A stretch of DNA of 64,000 bases from Eutrigla gurnardus (GCA_963514095.1 OY741271.1:7719976-7783975), one strand, 5' to 3'; shown: positions 23,832 to 35,736, numbered from the stretch's first letter. The notes: a model not told the origin generated them from the letters alone. Numbers and translations are program-made.

Positions 23832-23910
23832 ATGTTCTCGCCGGGGTGTGAACCTGCAATGCCCACATCCGAGGGCAGGTGCATCACCACTCACCCAACT
23901 GGGGGCTTTA
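23832..23910 (-). other. Second tRNA-like segment in composite element, copy 1
   Basis: On the minus strand GGGTGAGTGGTGATGCACC and GCAGGTTCACACCCCGGCG look like A and B boxes. The same segment is in copy 2 (39846-39920, plus). In both copies the two tRNA-like units face each other. Confidence 0.5.
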
Positions 23911-24549
23911 AGTTATGATATGGCCAGTCAGTGTTAAACAAAATAAATTATTTATTCATATTTTTTAATTGCAAGCATGTATTTTCGACGCTTGATGAAA
24001 ATATAGTCTGTTTGTACTTCATATATGTAATTTTGGTCATTTTTGGTCTTTCACGTGACGAAATCACGAGGACTAGGCTTGGCGGAACCTTCTGCCGGTA
24101 CAGTTGTTTCCGACAGACGGACTTCTCTGAAACCCCCGCTAAAGTAAGCCTGATGGTTAGCCTGCCCCGGGGCAGGCTAGTTTGGTCGGATAAATTCCCA
24201 TAGTTACTTAGCGGAGACTGCCTCAAGTCACGTTGATGGAACGCAACTATCGCTAAAGGTAGCGGGGCTTATCGAAATTAGCCCGGCTTTGCGCTTAGCG
24301 AGTTTGATGGAATACCCCTCAGACCAGACTAGTTCAAGGCTGGCTTTTTCATTTAGATGTCTTAATTCTGCCTTTGTGCAATAGCCCTCTGGTTGTTTTG
24401 TTGTGTGTTGTGTTTTCCCTGTCTGTTTTTCCCCCTCCTTCCTCTCCCTCGCCGGCTCCTCCTCAGGGTGTGTCCGGTGGGCGTGTTGGCGGCTGCAGCA
24501 GAGTGGCGCACCTGCCCCCCATCAGCTCATCAACTCCCAGCCTACATAA

Positions 24550-25369
24550 ACCAGGGGTGCAGTCGAATAGTCTATTTTGCTTAGGAAGGTTCCTAACTGA
24601 AGAAGTGACCCGGAAGTAAACAAGTGGCCGCCATGATAAGAGCCGTTCGAATTCTCTAAATGCAAAGGAAAGGAGCTCCAATGCTTCCTTTCAGAGCTCC
24701 TTTAGCATAGGATGCAACAGACCTTCCTATACGAAAGGAAAGGAGATTACACCGACCCACAATTCTTTGCGAGAGCAACATTTAAAGTGCCGCACACCTC
24801 GGCCGTTCATGAAAACAAACAATATGCCTATTTGCATATTTAACAATTACTTTCAAGCAGACATAGTAATTGGAATAGTGATGATAAATGTGTGTGGACA
24901 GTGATAATAATTGAATGGTATTTTTTTTATTTATTATTTCAATCATGTTACAAACTTGACAAAAACGAAACTAAAACCACAAATGAAACGTAAATAAAGC
25001 AACCGGTCAATCAGGAAGGAGGAGCTGCTGGACCTGAAGCCGGTCAGTGAACCAGCTGTTTATAAAACCAACATGTGGAGAAGTGGACGATGCGCTTTTT
25101 GTAGTCCATTATTGTAGTTTATCCAGCGCAGACGCACGTCAATCGCCGGTGCCGATCATCAGCTGTCAATCATCAGCGGCCGCGTTTTAATGACGTAGCT
25201 TAGTGAAAGTTCGGTCGGATTCTCTGAGCACCGCGGTCGACATTTCCTAAATCCTTTTGAGTTCTCCTATCGCCTTTCCTTAACCCTGTGACATTTTCCC
25301 CAGAGGTCAAGGAATAGGAGTTAGGAATAGGAGGACCTTATTTTTTGACTATTCGACTGCACCCCTGGT
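24550..25369. mobile_element. MITE with 23-bp perfect terminal inverted repeats
   Basis: The ends are perfect complements over 23 bases; the core is AGGGGTGCAGTCGAATAGTC (24553-24572) and its inverse (25347-25366). The CAGGGGTG start recalls hAT termini, but no clear 8-bp duplication is visible. The interior is non-coding. It lies in the right half of the LTR-like insertion. Confidence 0.7.
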
Positions 25370-25705
25370 CTCTCCACCACTTTGGGGCCAGATTCTTCCA
25401 TCCCTAAGGTGATGTTGTTACGCTCCGTATCATTTGCCTTCGCAAGACCTGACGTGCTTCTTGGTACCTTTGTCCCTTCGCTAACGCCTGTCCTTTGGCT
25501 TCACCCTCCAGAAAACCTCTGGCACCCCTCCGTTTGGATTTCCGCCTGCCTGCCTGCTCGTCACCTCGCCTGCCTACTGCCGACCTGCCCGTCTGGCCAC
25601 GTCATCCGCACCAGCTCTCAGCATAATTACCTGTTCAAATAAACTCTTTTGTCTGCCTTCCAGTCTCTGGTCTCTAAATCCGGGTCCACTGTTATCTGGA
25701 ACATT

Positions 25706-26560
25706 CCCTGGTTCCCTGAAACATGCCATTGCTACACCACTTCTAAAGAAACCTACGCTTGACCCCTTGGCTTGTGAGAGTTATAGGCCCATCTCCAACT
25801 TGCCTTTCTTAAGCAAAATTTTAGAGAAGGTTGTTTATAAGCAATTTTTCTCAAAATTCCATCTTTGATGCCTATCAATCAGGGTTTAGAGTAAATCACA
25901 GCACAGAGACTTCTCTAGTCAGAGTTGTAAATGACCTTCGAATTGCAACTGACAACCAAAAAATATCGATTCTCGTTCTTCTCGATTTAAGTGCTGCATT
26001 TGATACAGTCGATCATGCTATTCTTCTTCAATGTCTTTAGCACTCAGTTGGCCTCCAGGGTACAGCTCTTGATTGGATCTCATCCTATTTAAGGGAGATC
26101 ACTTTCTGTTTCTATCTACAGCCTCTCTTTTGATGTAAAGCCCATTTTATATGGGGGTCCCCAGAGGTCAAGTCTTGGTCCTTTGCTTTTTAATTTGTAC
26201 ATGTTACCACTTGGGTCTATCATTCGACAACACAACATTTCCAATTCAATTCTGACCTCCCCCTTGGCAAAACCATGTGAGAATGTTAAAAACGTAGGAG
26301 TGACTCTTGTTGCAGATCTAAATTTTCAAATACACATCTAACATTACTTAGACAGCCTTTTACCACCTCAGAAATATTTGTAATGTCCGTGGCTTCCTGT
26401 CTTTACAGGATTCTGAAAAGTTAGTACATGCTTTTATCTCCAGTCGGTTAGATTACTGCAACGCACTCTATGCTGGTCTAACAAAACAATTCTTAAACAA
26501 ACTTCAACTTCAGCAGCCGCTAGAATAGTCACTAGAATCTCAAATTTTAATCATATCACC
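25706..26560 (+). pseudogene. LINE reverse transcriptase (continuation of LINE-1st)
   Basis: Reverse-transcriptase motifs appear in order: TPLLKKPTLDPL and YRPISNLPFLSKILEKVV (25735-25840), AYQSGFRVNHSTETSL (about 25870), ILVLLDLSAAFDTVDH (about 25975) and a damaged GVPQGS box (GPQ, LGPLLFNLYMLPLGSII) near 26160-26225. The YADD catalytic box expected next is deleted: the text jumps to a KNVGVTL block. Several frameshifts are present. The piece joins the endonuclease part at 17741 once the LTR-like segment is removed. Confidence 0.78.
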
Positions 26561-27483
26561 ACCGCATTTCCATACTGAACTATGTTCTGCCCTGATCTTA
26601 GACGAGGTGATACATACCTCCCTCTTCTCTGTGCGTGCACTCAATGGCTCTTGCGCGCACTCCACGCAGCGCTAATTTGCTAGCATGTAGCTTGGCCCAG
26701 TATATTCCTTAGGATCCAAAGGGGGGTGAAGTTAGAAGCGACCAAGCACTTCCACATTGTCCCTATTTAAATACGGTTACGTGAGTAGTTACATGACCCA
26801 AGTTTGGTTACACAAAATGAAACATGCCAATTTTTCTAAGCGGATAACAAGGATAACTAAATAATGTATGGCGGAATAACAACTGGAAGCACTTCGACGT
26901 CGGCGCAGTAATATCATCACTCCCCTCCCCCTCTTACTTCCGTCAATAGAACCTACGTGACCTGCACGCCGTTGCCTGCACTACCTGTAGTAGTTTGTGC
27001 ACAGTTGAGGAAGCATCAGGTTGTAGTAAGATAGTTTGTGAACAATCAAACATCATGGTTATAACGTGCATCGTACAGGGTTGTGAAAACAAGCAGAAGG
27101 TATATAGTCCCGTCATGTTTTGAGTGATGATATTACTGCGCCGATGTCGAAGTGTTTCCAGTTGTTATTCCGCCATACATTATATAGTTATCCTTGTTAT
27201 CCGCTTAGAAAAATTGGCATGTTTCATTTTGTGTAACCAAACTTGGGTCGTGTAACTACTCACGTAACCGTATTTAAATAGGGACAACGTGGAAGTGCTT
27301 GGTCGCTTCTAACTTCACCCCCCTTTGGATCCTAAGGAATATACTGGGCCAAGCTACATGCTAGCAAATTAGCGCTGCGTGGAGTGCGCGCAAGAGCCAT
27401 TGAGTGCACGCACAGAGGAGAGGGAGGTATGTATCACCTCGTCTAAGATCAGGGCAGAACATACTTCAGTATGGAAACGCGGT
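26561..27483. mobile_element. Fold-back element with 362-bp arms and a THAP start
   Basis: Arms 26561-26922 and 27122-27483 are nearly identical inverted repeats around a 199-bp loop. The ends read ACCGCATTTCCATACTGAA and the inverse of ACCGCGTTTCCATACTGAA. In the loop, the ATG at 27055 opens MVITCIVQGCENKQK, a C-x4-C start typical of a THAP zinc finger, which then stops. THAP domains occur in P-element and Kolobok transposases, so it may derive from such an element. The insertion splits the LINE C-terminal coding region. Confidence 0.75.
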
Positions 27484-27817
27484 GGTGTTTTCCTTTAAAT
27501 CACTCCACTGGCTCACAGTAAAACAGAGAATTGAGTTCAAAATACTCCTTCTTGTTTTTAAATCATTTAACGGCCTTGCCCCACCCTATATTTCCGATTT
27601 GATTTATTTTTATGATCCAGCGCGTTACCTAAAGTCCTCCAGTAAAAAAATTATCTCGACCCCACGAATCAACACCAATGCCACACATGGTGCCTTTAGC
27701 TACTGTGCCCCAAAACTCTGGAATAGCCTACCCCTGGAGTTAAGGTCACTGCAATCAGTGTTCGCTTTTAAAAAGGGAATTAAAACTTTTTTATTTTCCT
27801 CAGCTTTTAATTCATGA
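27484..27817 (+). pseudogene. LINE ORF2 C-terminal domain
   Basis: The frame reads FKSLHWLTVKQRIEFKILLL, FNGLAPPYISDLI, a basic segment and PKLWNSLPLELRSLQSVFAF, ending at the stop 27815-27817. This is the conserved carboxy end of L2/Rex1-type LINE proteins. It completes LINE-1st; the tail (CTATATAAACAAACTTGACT repeats) follows at 27940-27971. Confidence 0.82.
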
Positions 27818-27971
27818 CTATAGTTCTTGTTTTTGAAAACACTTCTTCCTATTGTTTTTATTTTCATGTGTATGCATGTATGTGTATGCCATTTCTCTTC
27901 GCTCAAAGCGCATTGTGTCTATGTATTCATATGAAATGTGCTATATAAACAAACTTGACTTGACTTGACTT

Positions 27972-29308
27972 GGTGAAGGATGCCGTCTGTGAGCTAATGC
28001 TCGTAGCCATCGGTAGCACATGATGGTGGTTCTCCGGTTAAAATAACAATGGTGAACTTATAAAATATGGACAAAAAAATAAATAAATAACAATGGTGAG
28101 TTAGCCAGGAGATAAGACCGAGTCCTCCTCACAGACGATGACGAACGTGTATAAAGTCTCCCTCCACAAGACCGGTAGAGAATAGGCTACACCCAGGACG
28201 GGACCTCTCCAGCGACTCCAGACATGACTCACGCTCTCTCTCTCCTTGCTGAGGAGATGGAATGTTCTGTGCCCGCAACAGTTTTTTGTACCACAATAAA
28301 CAGCATTATACCAGGTCTCTATTAACATCCTAGGGGCCTAGTTTTAGAGGTCTTTACATCTGTAAAGATGTTTCGCTGGTAAACTTTTGTCTTCTCATTG
28401 CAAGAAAAGCTTGACTGTAACAAAAAACACATGACGACTTTTGACAATTTCCTTTCCCAGTAAACCGTGCCATGCAAACCCACATGCACCAACAGTCAAA
28501 GCAATGGCTTCCACAACTAATGCTGAGTGAATGCCATAGATGAAAGTTGCTTTTAGTCATCCTCCGTGCTCATTCTCAATCAGCTTGCTTATTTTCAACT
28601 CAATTGGAGGAGGTTCTTTCAGAGGTAAAACTTACAACATTGCTATTGCAATCGACTGTAACATTCCCTTCCATGACGTTTCCTACATATTGGTTATTCA
28701 GCATTCACAGTTTTTATTGTCTGGAATGTTGTGAAGTTGTGATAAAAATAATGAGAATGGAACATAACAGTTTGAATGGAACATGTTTCTTCTTCGTCTT
28801 TTATCCTGTGCTTCTATCGTATTCATTCTCCTCCCCCGCATCAATTTTCACGAGTGTTATGGACATTTGGGAATATTTTGGTGTTGTGTTTTAATAACCC
28901 TGCTTGTCAGCATCAATCCAGATCTCATCAGACCGAATGAAAAGTGTCAGGGAGATGGATAGAACCAAGAGCTTGTTTATAGCTGTCTGGGAGCTGTCAA
29001 AAACAATCCGCTAAACTGTCCCGGGTCAGCTTTCACCTTATTGCATCTCCTCGCTCTCAGATGTTTTTTCTGTCTGTGCCTTGTTGTATGAATGCTCACT
29101 TTGCTCATTTTTAGATTTGCCAAATTGTTTCTGGTCTTCTTTCCCCTTTTCTTTTTACGGAGGAAACAGCTTATTGAGTAGATCAGAATGTGTTTTGTAG
29201 TTTTGCTTAAAAGAAGGCAAAAACCTGAGAAATTTAACAAATAAAGTGAACAATCTAATTTGATTTTGACTACCATACATGTAGAGAGACCCAATTGAAT
29301 ACAGCACA
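27972..29308. other. No gene recognised
   Basis: A segment around 28100-28330 ends with CACAATAAACAGCATTATAC and could be LTR-derived, but no terminal repeat or duplication is clear. The rest shows nothing specific. Confidence 0.4.
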
Positions 29309-29310
29309 AA

Positions 29311-29311
29311 G

Positions 29312-29361
<50 letters not shown>
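29311..29361. repeat. (GTCT)n microsatellite
   Basis: About twelve uninterrupted GTCT units. The repeating DRQT peptide on the other strand is a by-product. Confidence 0.95.
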
Positions 29362-29363
<2 letters not shown>

Positions 29364-29590
29364 ATTGTCATTTATAGTACCTCTACCTCTAATCAACTAA
29401 CTATTAGTATCTGAGGTAAATAACACAGCAGAGGTCAAATTAAGTTCAGGGGGACATTTTGTTGGGGACATTTTACCAAAACAACAAATGGCCTGGTAGG
29501 AGGGTGCGCAGGACAGCCATCGCTGATTGATTAAAAACACAACAGCACAACCGCTACAACTTAATCACTTCAGTCATAGGCATAGGCAAC

Positions 29591-30592
29591 CAGTGTTGGG
29601 AGTAACGCGTTACAAAAGTAATGCATTACTGTAATGCATTACGTTTTGCTGTAACGCGGTAATGTAAGGCATTACAAAAAAAAAAAACTGGTAATATTTT
29701 ACTCGGTACAAATCTCAGTAACGCACGTTACAATGCATTTTAAACCCGAAATCAATTGACTCTACATTTGCGATCGCGAGATGGGCATACGCTCCACTTT
29801 TGGAAAAGTGTGAAAGCCGGTCCGTGTCCGGTCCGTGTAACTCTACACTATGTTAATTAGGCGCTGTTGTTGGCAGGCTCCATGAGCTGGACACCGACTC
29901 ACGGAGCGGCTCTCGGTGGGTCAGAGCGCAGCTGACCCCGGCACACCGAGGATCAACAGCTGAGGGGCGGCGGGCGAGGCGGAGGCGGTTTTGGACCGCT
30001 TTTATGTCCGCGTCGTAGCTCTTTTGGTGCGTGTTTAAAACAGTCGGTTTACTTCAAAACGCGAGCATCAGACGCTGTCAGAGCGTTTATGAACAGTGTT
30101 TTAGAGCTCCCCCTAAATGTCTCAGGTAGGCTTTCAGGTAATTTCGCAGCATAACACAACGCCTTCCGGGTCATTAAAAAAGACGTACGGCAAATCTGGA
30201 ATGAAAAATGGCACTGTTATTTCATCCCCGAATCCCATTCATGAACACAATATCTAATATCAGTTAACGAGTCGTTTTCTGTTCCTCGTTTTCCGTTTTT
30301 ACGAATAACGGGATATGAGTCATTTTCCGTTTTTCGTTCTTTTATTTTGAAGCGAAAAACATCACATCCTGCTGTGTAATTAGCTGCATTGAACACAAGA
30401 AGATCTATTGAGAACAAAAAATCCATATTTCCTTTTATTTTGGCGAAAAGTAATGCAAAAGTAATGTAAAAGTAGTGTAATGCCTTACAATTATACAAGA
30501 CAGTAATATTGTAATGTAACTAATTACTTTGAAATGACAGTAACAAGTAATAAATAATGCATTACACTTTTGAAGTAACTTGCCCAACACTG
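29591..30592. mobile_element. hAT-like element with perfect 8-bp duplication
   Basis: The ends CAGTGTTGGGAGTAACGCG and CTTGCCCAACACTG are inverted at their termini, and TAGGCAAC flanks both sides (29583-29590 and 30593-30600). Subterminal regions are full of GTAATGCATTAC-type palindromic strings. No transposase frame is present, so it is non-autonomous (1002 bp). Confidence 0.9.
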
Positions 30593-30600
30593 TAGGCAAC

Positions 30601-32629
30601 ATAGGCCATCGCCTAGGGTGCAGAATGTCAGGTGGTGCCCTCTTGTGGCTACAACATATAAACACACCTATTCTTCTCTGGTGCAGCAAATATACCAATA
30701 GTATAATTGCATTAATTATAGTAACACCATTGTCAACTAAATATTTCAAGCAATAATAAACATATTGCGACCCTTGAACTGTCAGTCGCAAATTGACGAC
30801 ATGATGTGGACTAAACTGCTGAAAGTAGGGGATGATGGGTAGGCTACTGTTTGATGTGTCACTCAGTTGGAAGGACATTAGCTCACATTGTTTCCGAATG
30901 TAAAGATGCACAAGGACGTCAATCGGAGAAAAGCGGAGGGAAAGAAAGCTTGATATAGAGGTATGTCGTCGTATGTTTACATTATGGAACGGGGCTGCTG
31001 TTGCCAGGTGGGCAATTAGCATGTCTCACTGTGACACAGGAAGCTGTTGTAACTTTACATTGTCCAGTTTGGCATCACAAGGGGACATGTGGTGGGTGGC
31101 ATCTACAGTCCACAAAGAGGATTTCAACAGACAATTGTGTTCTGGGAAAGGTAGAAATGTTCCTGAATGTGGCGTGTGGATGTAATTATTAGAGAGCATA
31201 ATAAGCACTCAAGGCAGTATTGTGTGACTTAATGGCTGGTGATTGGGATGCATATTTCTTTTAGCATGAAAGGAAGAGATCATAGGCTAAGCCAGACAGT
31301 ATCGTCTGCCTGACATTTCTTTCTAACACTTGGTCCGCCACTATCTATTCCTTTGGGTATTGTACTACAATATAAAAAGCATATCTATACATATCAATTT
31401 ATTTATATTTTATTTTCAGAATGCCACCAGCAAGGAAAGAGCTGCAATACAGTGTGCAGGATGTCAGGGGATGTTTCCTCTACACATTCAGAAGGTCAGA
31501 ACTCGAAGATCTATGCAGACAACTACTTCCTGACTCATTTTCATACATCAGCAAACTAATTTGCCTAAATTTCACAGGTCTTTAAGACATTATGGAAATG
31601 CAGACAATGCAGATGTGCTGAAGGAACCGTTACGTAAAAAGTCGTCCTCAGATTAAAATGACCAGGAATGTCTGGGTTAATCTGAGGAGCTAAAGCAACA
31701 CCTATAAATTTCAATTCACAGTCAGTCCTCAACTTCCCATGTGACTCATGCATCTTCTATGTGGAGATTCTTCTCACCAGAAAAAGATATTTCATTGCAA
31801 CTGTTAAAATGCTTAGAAGGAAATGACAGGTAAACATTATTTTATGGTAGTGATCAGGGTGTGACATTGCAAACCTTATAATACATCTTGTGTCATAACG
31901 ACAGTTGAGATATGACTTTAGCAAGTCTATAAACACAAACTCTAGAAAAATGTTTTTATTCAAGCTTGTATTATCTCGCTCATGCTGCTCCCTCATCCTT
32001 ATAGATCAATGCTCTCATCCACAAACATATTCCAGTGGTTGCACTTATCAGGGATCAGATGGTTTTTATGTTGTTTGTTTTGTGCCAGGCAGAACAACAG
32101 CTAATGACAGAGTAACTTTTGCTGCCATTGCAACAGAATCCTATCTGGGTTTTTTCAGCATAAAAACTGTTTTCTATTTTTGCCTTCTATACATTGGATT
32201 TAATTGCTTTTACAGTCTGACTCTTGGGAGCAACAAAACACACCAACCTCTCTGTCTCCTTTTGAAAATAATTCCATTTGAGTTGCAGTAAAAACAAGAA
32301 GCTCTCCTGTTTTCCTCTCCTTTTCTGATTCCCTCTTCATCATCCACCGTGCTTGAATTGCAGCAGCAATAAAATGGTCTCCTAATTTACTCCCTCTGTC
32401 GCAGAGAAGTGATTTTTGACCCATTTTCCACTGCAGCACTATGTTTTCTTCCTGAAGAGCAAACTACTCCTTTATCTTTAATAGTCGCTTTTCCTGTCAA
32501 CGATACCAAAATGTGCAAGTACTTTTTTTTGTGTACAAAATAATGAAGCACACAATAGACAAGGCAAGTCTGTTTATATTGCACCATACATACACAAAGC
32601 AATTCAAGGTAATTTAGAGAAGTACATAA
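30601..32629. other. No gene recognised
   Basis: Nothing with a recognisable domain, terminal repeat or RNA structure was found here. The short open frames show no family signature. Confidence 0.5.
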
Positions 32630-33899
32630 CAAATAACCCTTTCATGCACAGGGGTCACTACAGTGTACACCTTTCCAAAAGCTGTTTTCTTGTATATGTG
32701 TGGCGGAATCCAGAGTGGGTTTTTCAAAAATGTATATAAGGGGGGGAAATAAAGATAACTTAGGGGTCAACGACACCACCTAGGGACTTGCATCCCAGGA
32801 TATGGAAACCAATTTTACTCAAGGACACAGATTCGAGACTGATGAGGCAGAGATGGGGTAAATAAAATAAATGTTTTTATTTTATTAATAATATTGTAAA
32901 GGAAACCAAAAAAAAGGAAAACTAAAAGGGATTTCAAATAGTACAAGAAAATATATTTTATTAACAAACGCAATTAAACCAAAGCCAACTATAATACTAA
33001 AACATAAATTAAATTAAAGATAATAAACTAAAATCAGGGGGGCTGAGGCCTCAATGGAGCAGACTACGGAGAGAAACCCACCACTTCACTACTCTGGGGA
33101 CAACACTACAAACACTACAACAACACATGCACTAAAAGAGCCCCAGCACCAACTTGCATGCAATAGGTTCCACAACGACTGGCTAGCCTCCCACCTGAGG
33201 GGTATTCCATCAAACTCGCTAAGCGCAAAGCTGGGCTAATTTTGATAAGCCTCGCTACCTTTAGCGAGAGTTGCATACCATCAACGTGACTTGAGGCCCT
33301 CTCCGCTAACTAACCATGGGAATTTATCCGACCAAACTAGCCTGCCCCGGGGCAGGCTAACCATCAGGCTTACTTTAGCGGGGGTTTCAGATGTGGTGGG
33401 CTCCCCATGAAGCCCACCACATCCCTCCCCTCTACGCCTCGAACTCTCACCAGCCGCCGCAACCTGAAATCCCTCACTCCCTCCGCTCTCTCCTCAACTG
33501 TTATTTCCTCACTACCATCCTCAGAACAGTTCTCCTTAATGCCTACTAAGGAAGCCTCCTCCATCCTTATGTCCTCACTCTCCTCTTCTTTGGACACTCT
33601 CTGTCCCCCAATCTCACGACCTGCGCGATCATCTCCCTCCCCTCCCTGGCTGTCCGAACCTCTGCGAACCAACAGATCATTGTTGCGAGGGTCGGAGAGA
33701 AAATGGAAGAAATCTGGCCAGCACGAGGACCTTGCTCACTAACAACCCCCCCATCTCTGACTTCACCTCAACTGTTTCGGCAGCTAAATCTGCCTTGTAC
33801 CTGGCAAAGATCAACTCTTCTGCCTCCAACCCCAGGAAACTCTTCTCCATGTTCTCCTCCCTCCTCACCCCTCCTACCCCTCCCCCCCTTCCTCCCTTA

Positions 33900-35601
33900 C
33901 TGCCGATGACTTTGCAACTTACTTTACCAAGAAAGTACATGACATCAGCTCCTCATTCACGCCTATTCCCTCCCAGAAGACATCTCCCCCAACTCTCAAC
34001 TCTGATGGTCTTACCAGCTTTAGCCCCCTCACCTCTGAAGACGTTCACGCACTTGTTACATCTAACCGTGCCACCACCTGCTCCCTTGACCCGATTCCCT
34101 CCTCTCTTCTCCAGGACATCTCACACGACATCTTGCCATTCCTCACCACCCAGATCAACTCCTCCCTCACCTCATGTGTCATTCCAGTGACTTTTAAGAC
34201 AGCTACCGTGAAGCCTCTCCTTAAAAAACCCACCCTAGACGCTACTGACATCCAAAGCTACAGACCTGTATCTCTTCTTTCATTCCTCTCTAAAACCTTG
34301 GAACGTGCCGCCTACAACCAACTGTCATCCTATCTCTTGCAGAACAACCTCCTTGACCCTAATCAATCAGGATTCAGGACTGCTCACTCCACTGAGACGG
34401 CCCTCCTCACAGTGACCGAGTCCCTGCGAGACGCCAGTGCCCCATCCCACTCCTCCGTTCTCATTCTCCTCGACCTATCTGCTGCATTCGACACAGTCAA
34501 CCACCAAATCCTCCTCTCCACTCTGGCAGAACTTGGCATAACTGACTCTGCTCTAACCTGGTTCACATCATACCTGACGAATCGCTCCTTTCAGGTCACA
34601 TGGAATGGCTCTATGTCCAAACCATGTTCTCTGGACACGGGTGTCCCTCAAGGCTCAGTATTAGGACCGCTTCTGTTCTCACTATACACCAGATCCCTAG
34701 GTTCTGTTATCACATCGCATGGATTCTCCTACCACTGCTACGCAGATGACACCCAGCTGTTCCTCTCTTTTCCCCCAACCTCTGACACTCACATTGCAAC
34801 TCGCATCTCGGACTGTCTGGCTGACATCTCTGTCTGGACAACTGCACATCATCTCAAGCTTAACCTGAATAAAACCGAACTCCTCTTCATCCTAGGGAAA
34901 GACTGCCCTCGCATGGACCTGTCGGTCACTGTCGAGGGCATCACAGTATTGCTGTCGTCAACTGCGAGGAACCTGGGTGTAATCCTTGATGACCAACTAT
35001 CCTGCACCCCCAACATCACTGCTGTGGCCCGATCCTGCAGATTTGCCCTCTACAATATCCGCAGGATTCGGACCTTCCTCACAAAGGATGCAACGCAACT
35101 CCTGGTCCAAGTACTGGTCATCTCCCGCCATGACTACTGCAACTCTCTCCTGGCCGGACTCCCGGCCTCTGTGATTAAACCATTGCAGCGTATCCAGAAC
35201 GCTGCAGCACGCCTTATCTTCAATCTACCCAAATTCTCCCATGTGACCCCCCTCCTCCGTGACCTCCACTGGCTCCCTGTTGCAGCACGCATCCAATTCA
35301 AGACGATGGCACTGGCCTTCAGGGCCATCAATGGAACGGCAACCATCTACCTTCAAACACTGGTCAAACCTCATGCCCCGAAGTGAGCACTTCGCTCCTC
35401 TACTTCAGCTGGCCGGCTGGTACCACCATCGCTGAAATCAAACAAATGTTGCTCAGCAAAGTCCAGACTCTTCTCCGTTCTGGCGCTGGCGCCTCGTGGT
35501 GGAACGAACTCCCGACCAATGTCAGGACAGCAGAGTCATTTGCCATCTTCCGAAAAAGGCTCAAGACTCACCTGTTCAGACTTCACCTCGACTCTACATA
35601 G
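33900..35601 (+). pseudogene. LINE reverse transcriptase, long open frame
   Basis: An open frame from about 33900 to 35386 holds a near-complete reverse transcriptase: KPLLKKPTLDATDIQSYRPV, QSGFRTAHSTETALLTVTES, LILLDLSAAFDTVNHQILLS, TGVPQGSVLGPLLFSLYTRS, the catalytic CYADDTQLFLSF (about 34735-34770), LNLNKTELLFI, RNLGVILDDQL and SRHDYCNSLLAGLP. After 35386 the frame shifts to the C-terminal block ASWWNELPTNVRTAES (to 35601). Upstream coding (33407-33900) is frameshifted. The endonuclease is absent, so the copy is 5'-truncated and dead, though it looks younger than the other LINEs here. Confidence 0.88.
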
Positions 35602-35736
35602 CATGACCCACTAACACCCCCCCCCCCCAAAAAAAAAAAAAACAACAACCAACCCTTACCTATATGTAATGGTGTCATTTTATTTGTATTCCAGCTAACT
35701 TTAAATCAATGCACAATGATTTATTTAGCACCGTCT

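Larger units (their letters stand above)
21343..24319. mobile_element. Composite Harbinger derivative, copy 1, with CAG flanks
   Basis: The termini are AGGGGTATTCCACCAAACTC and its inverted copy (GAGTTTGATGGAATACCCCT, one mismatch), flanked by CAG at 21340-21342 and 24320-24322. It carries only a SANT first exon, two tRNA-like segments and a long non-coding right arm with the palindrome GCCTGCCCCGGGGCAGGC (about 24160-24177). A LINE fragment (22037-23673) interrupts it. A second, larger-split copy lies at 33198-40677 in inverse orientation. It lacks a nuclease, so it needed one in trans. Confidence 0.82.
17770..24388. mobile_element. Harbinger-2: PIF/Harbinger-type element with CTG flanks
   Basis: Terminal repeats AGGGCTATTGCACGAAA and its near-complement TTTGTGCAATAGCCCT bound the element, with CTG on both sides (17767-17769 and 24389-24391). 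It holds a four-exon nuclease gene (+) and a multi-exon SANT gene (-), convergent as in Harbinger-1. A second Harbinger-type element (21343-24319) has inserted near its right end. Without that insert it would be about 3.6 kb. Confidence 0.85.
17742..25705. mobile_element. LTR-like insertion in the LINE, itself heavily invaded
   Basis: Once nested elements are removed, the remaining sequence (17742-17769, 24389-24549 and 25370-25705) starts TTTGTCATGGTTCGG and ends TCTGGAACATT. CCCTG occurs on both sides (17737-17741 and 25706-25710), a possible 5-bp duplication. It contains CAAATAAACTCTTTTGTCTG near the end, like an LTR polyadenylation region. No gag or pol is present, so it could be a solo LTR; the termini are not perfect, hence moderate confidence. 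Confidence 0.45.
12640..27971 (+). mobile_element. LINE-1st: old L2/CR1-type LINE split by nested insertions
   Basis: One LINE can be followed through the region in order: ORF1 (12938 to about 14158), endonuclease and linker (16113 to about 17741), reverse transcriptase (25706-26560), C-terminal domain (27484-27817) and a tail with (TTGAC)3 at 27955-27971. The pieces are separated by a hAT (14159-16104), an LTR-like segment (17742-25705) and a fold-back (26561-27483). An esterase-type ORF1 fits the L2/CR1 group. The left limit is approximate. Confidence 0.8.

Noticed and set aside
24550..25369. Clear hAT assignment
   Set aside because: The ends look hAT-like, but the eight bases outside each end do not match, so I left the superfamily open.
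12589..28046. CCGGTTAAAATAA near both ends of LINE-1st as a target duplication
   Set aside because: The left copy (12589) and the right copy (about 28034) lie tens of bases away from the inferred LINE ends, and the surrounding text differs.
28977..29396. 139-residue open frame with DRQT repeats (minus)
   Set aside because: It is a translation of the GTCT microsatellite with no other signature.
33370..33940. Open frames antisense to the LINE
   Set aside because: They are shadows of the Pro/Ser-rich LINE coding strand.
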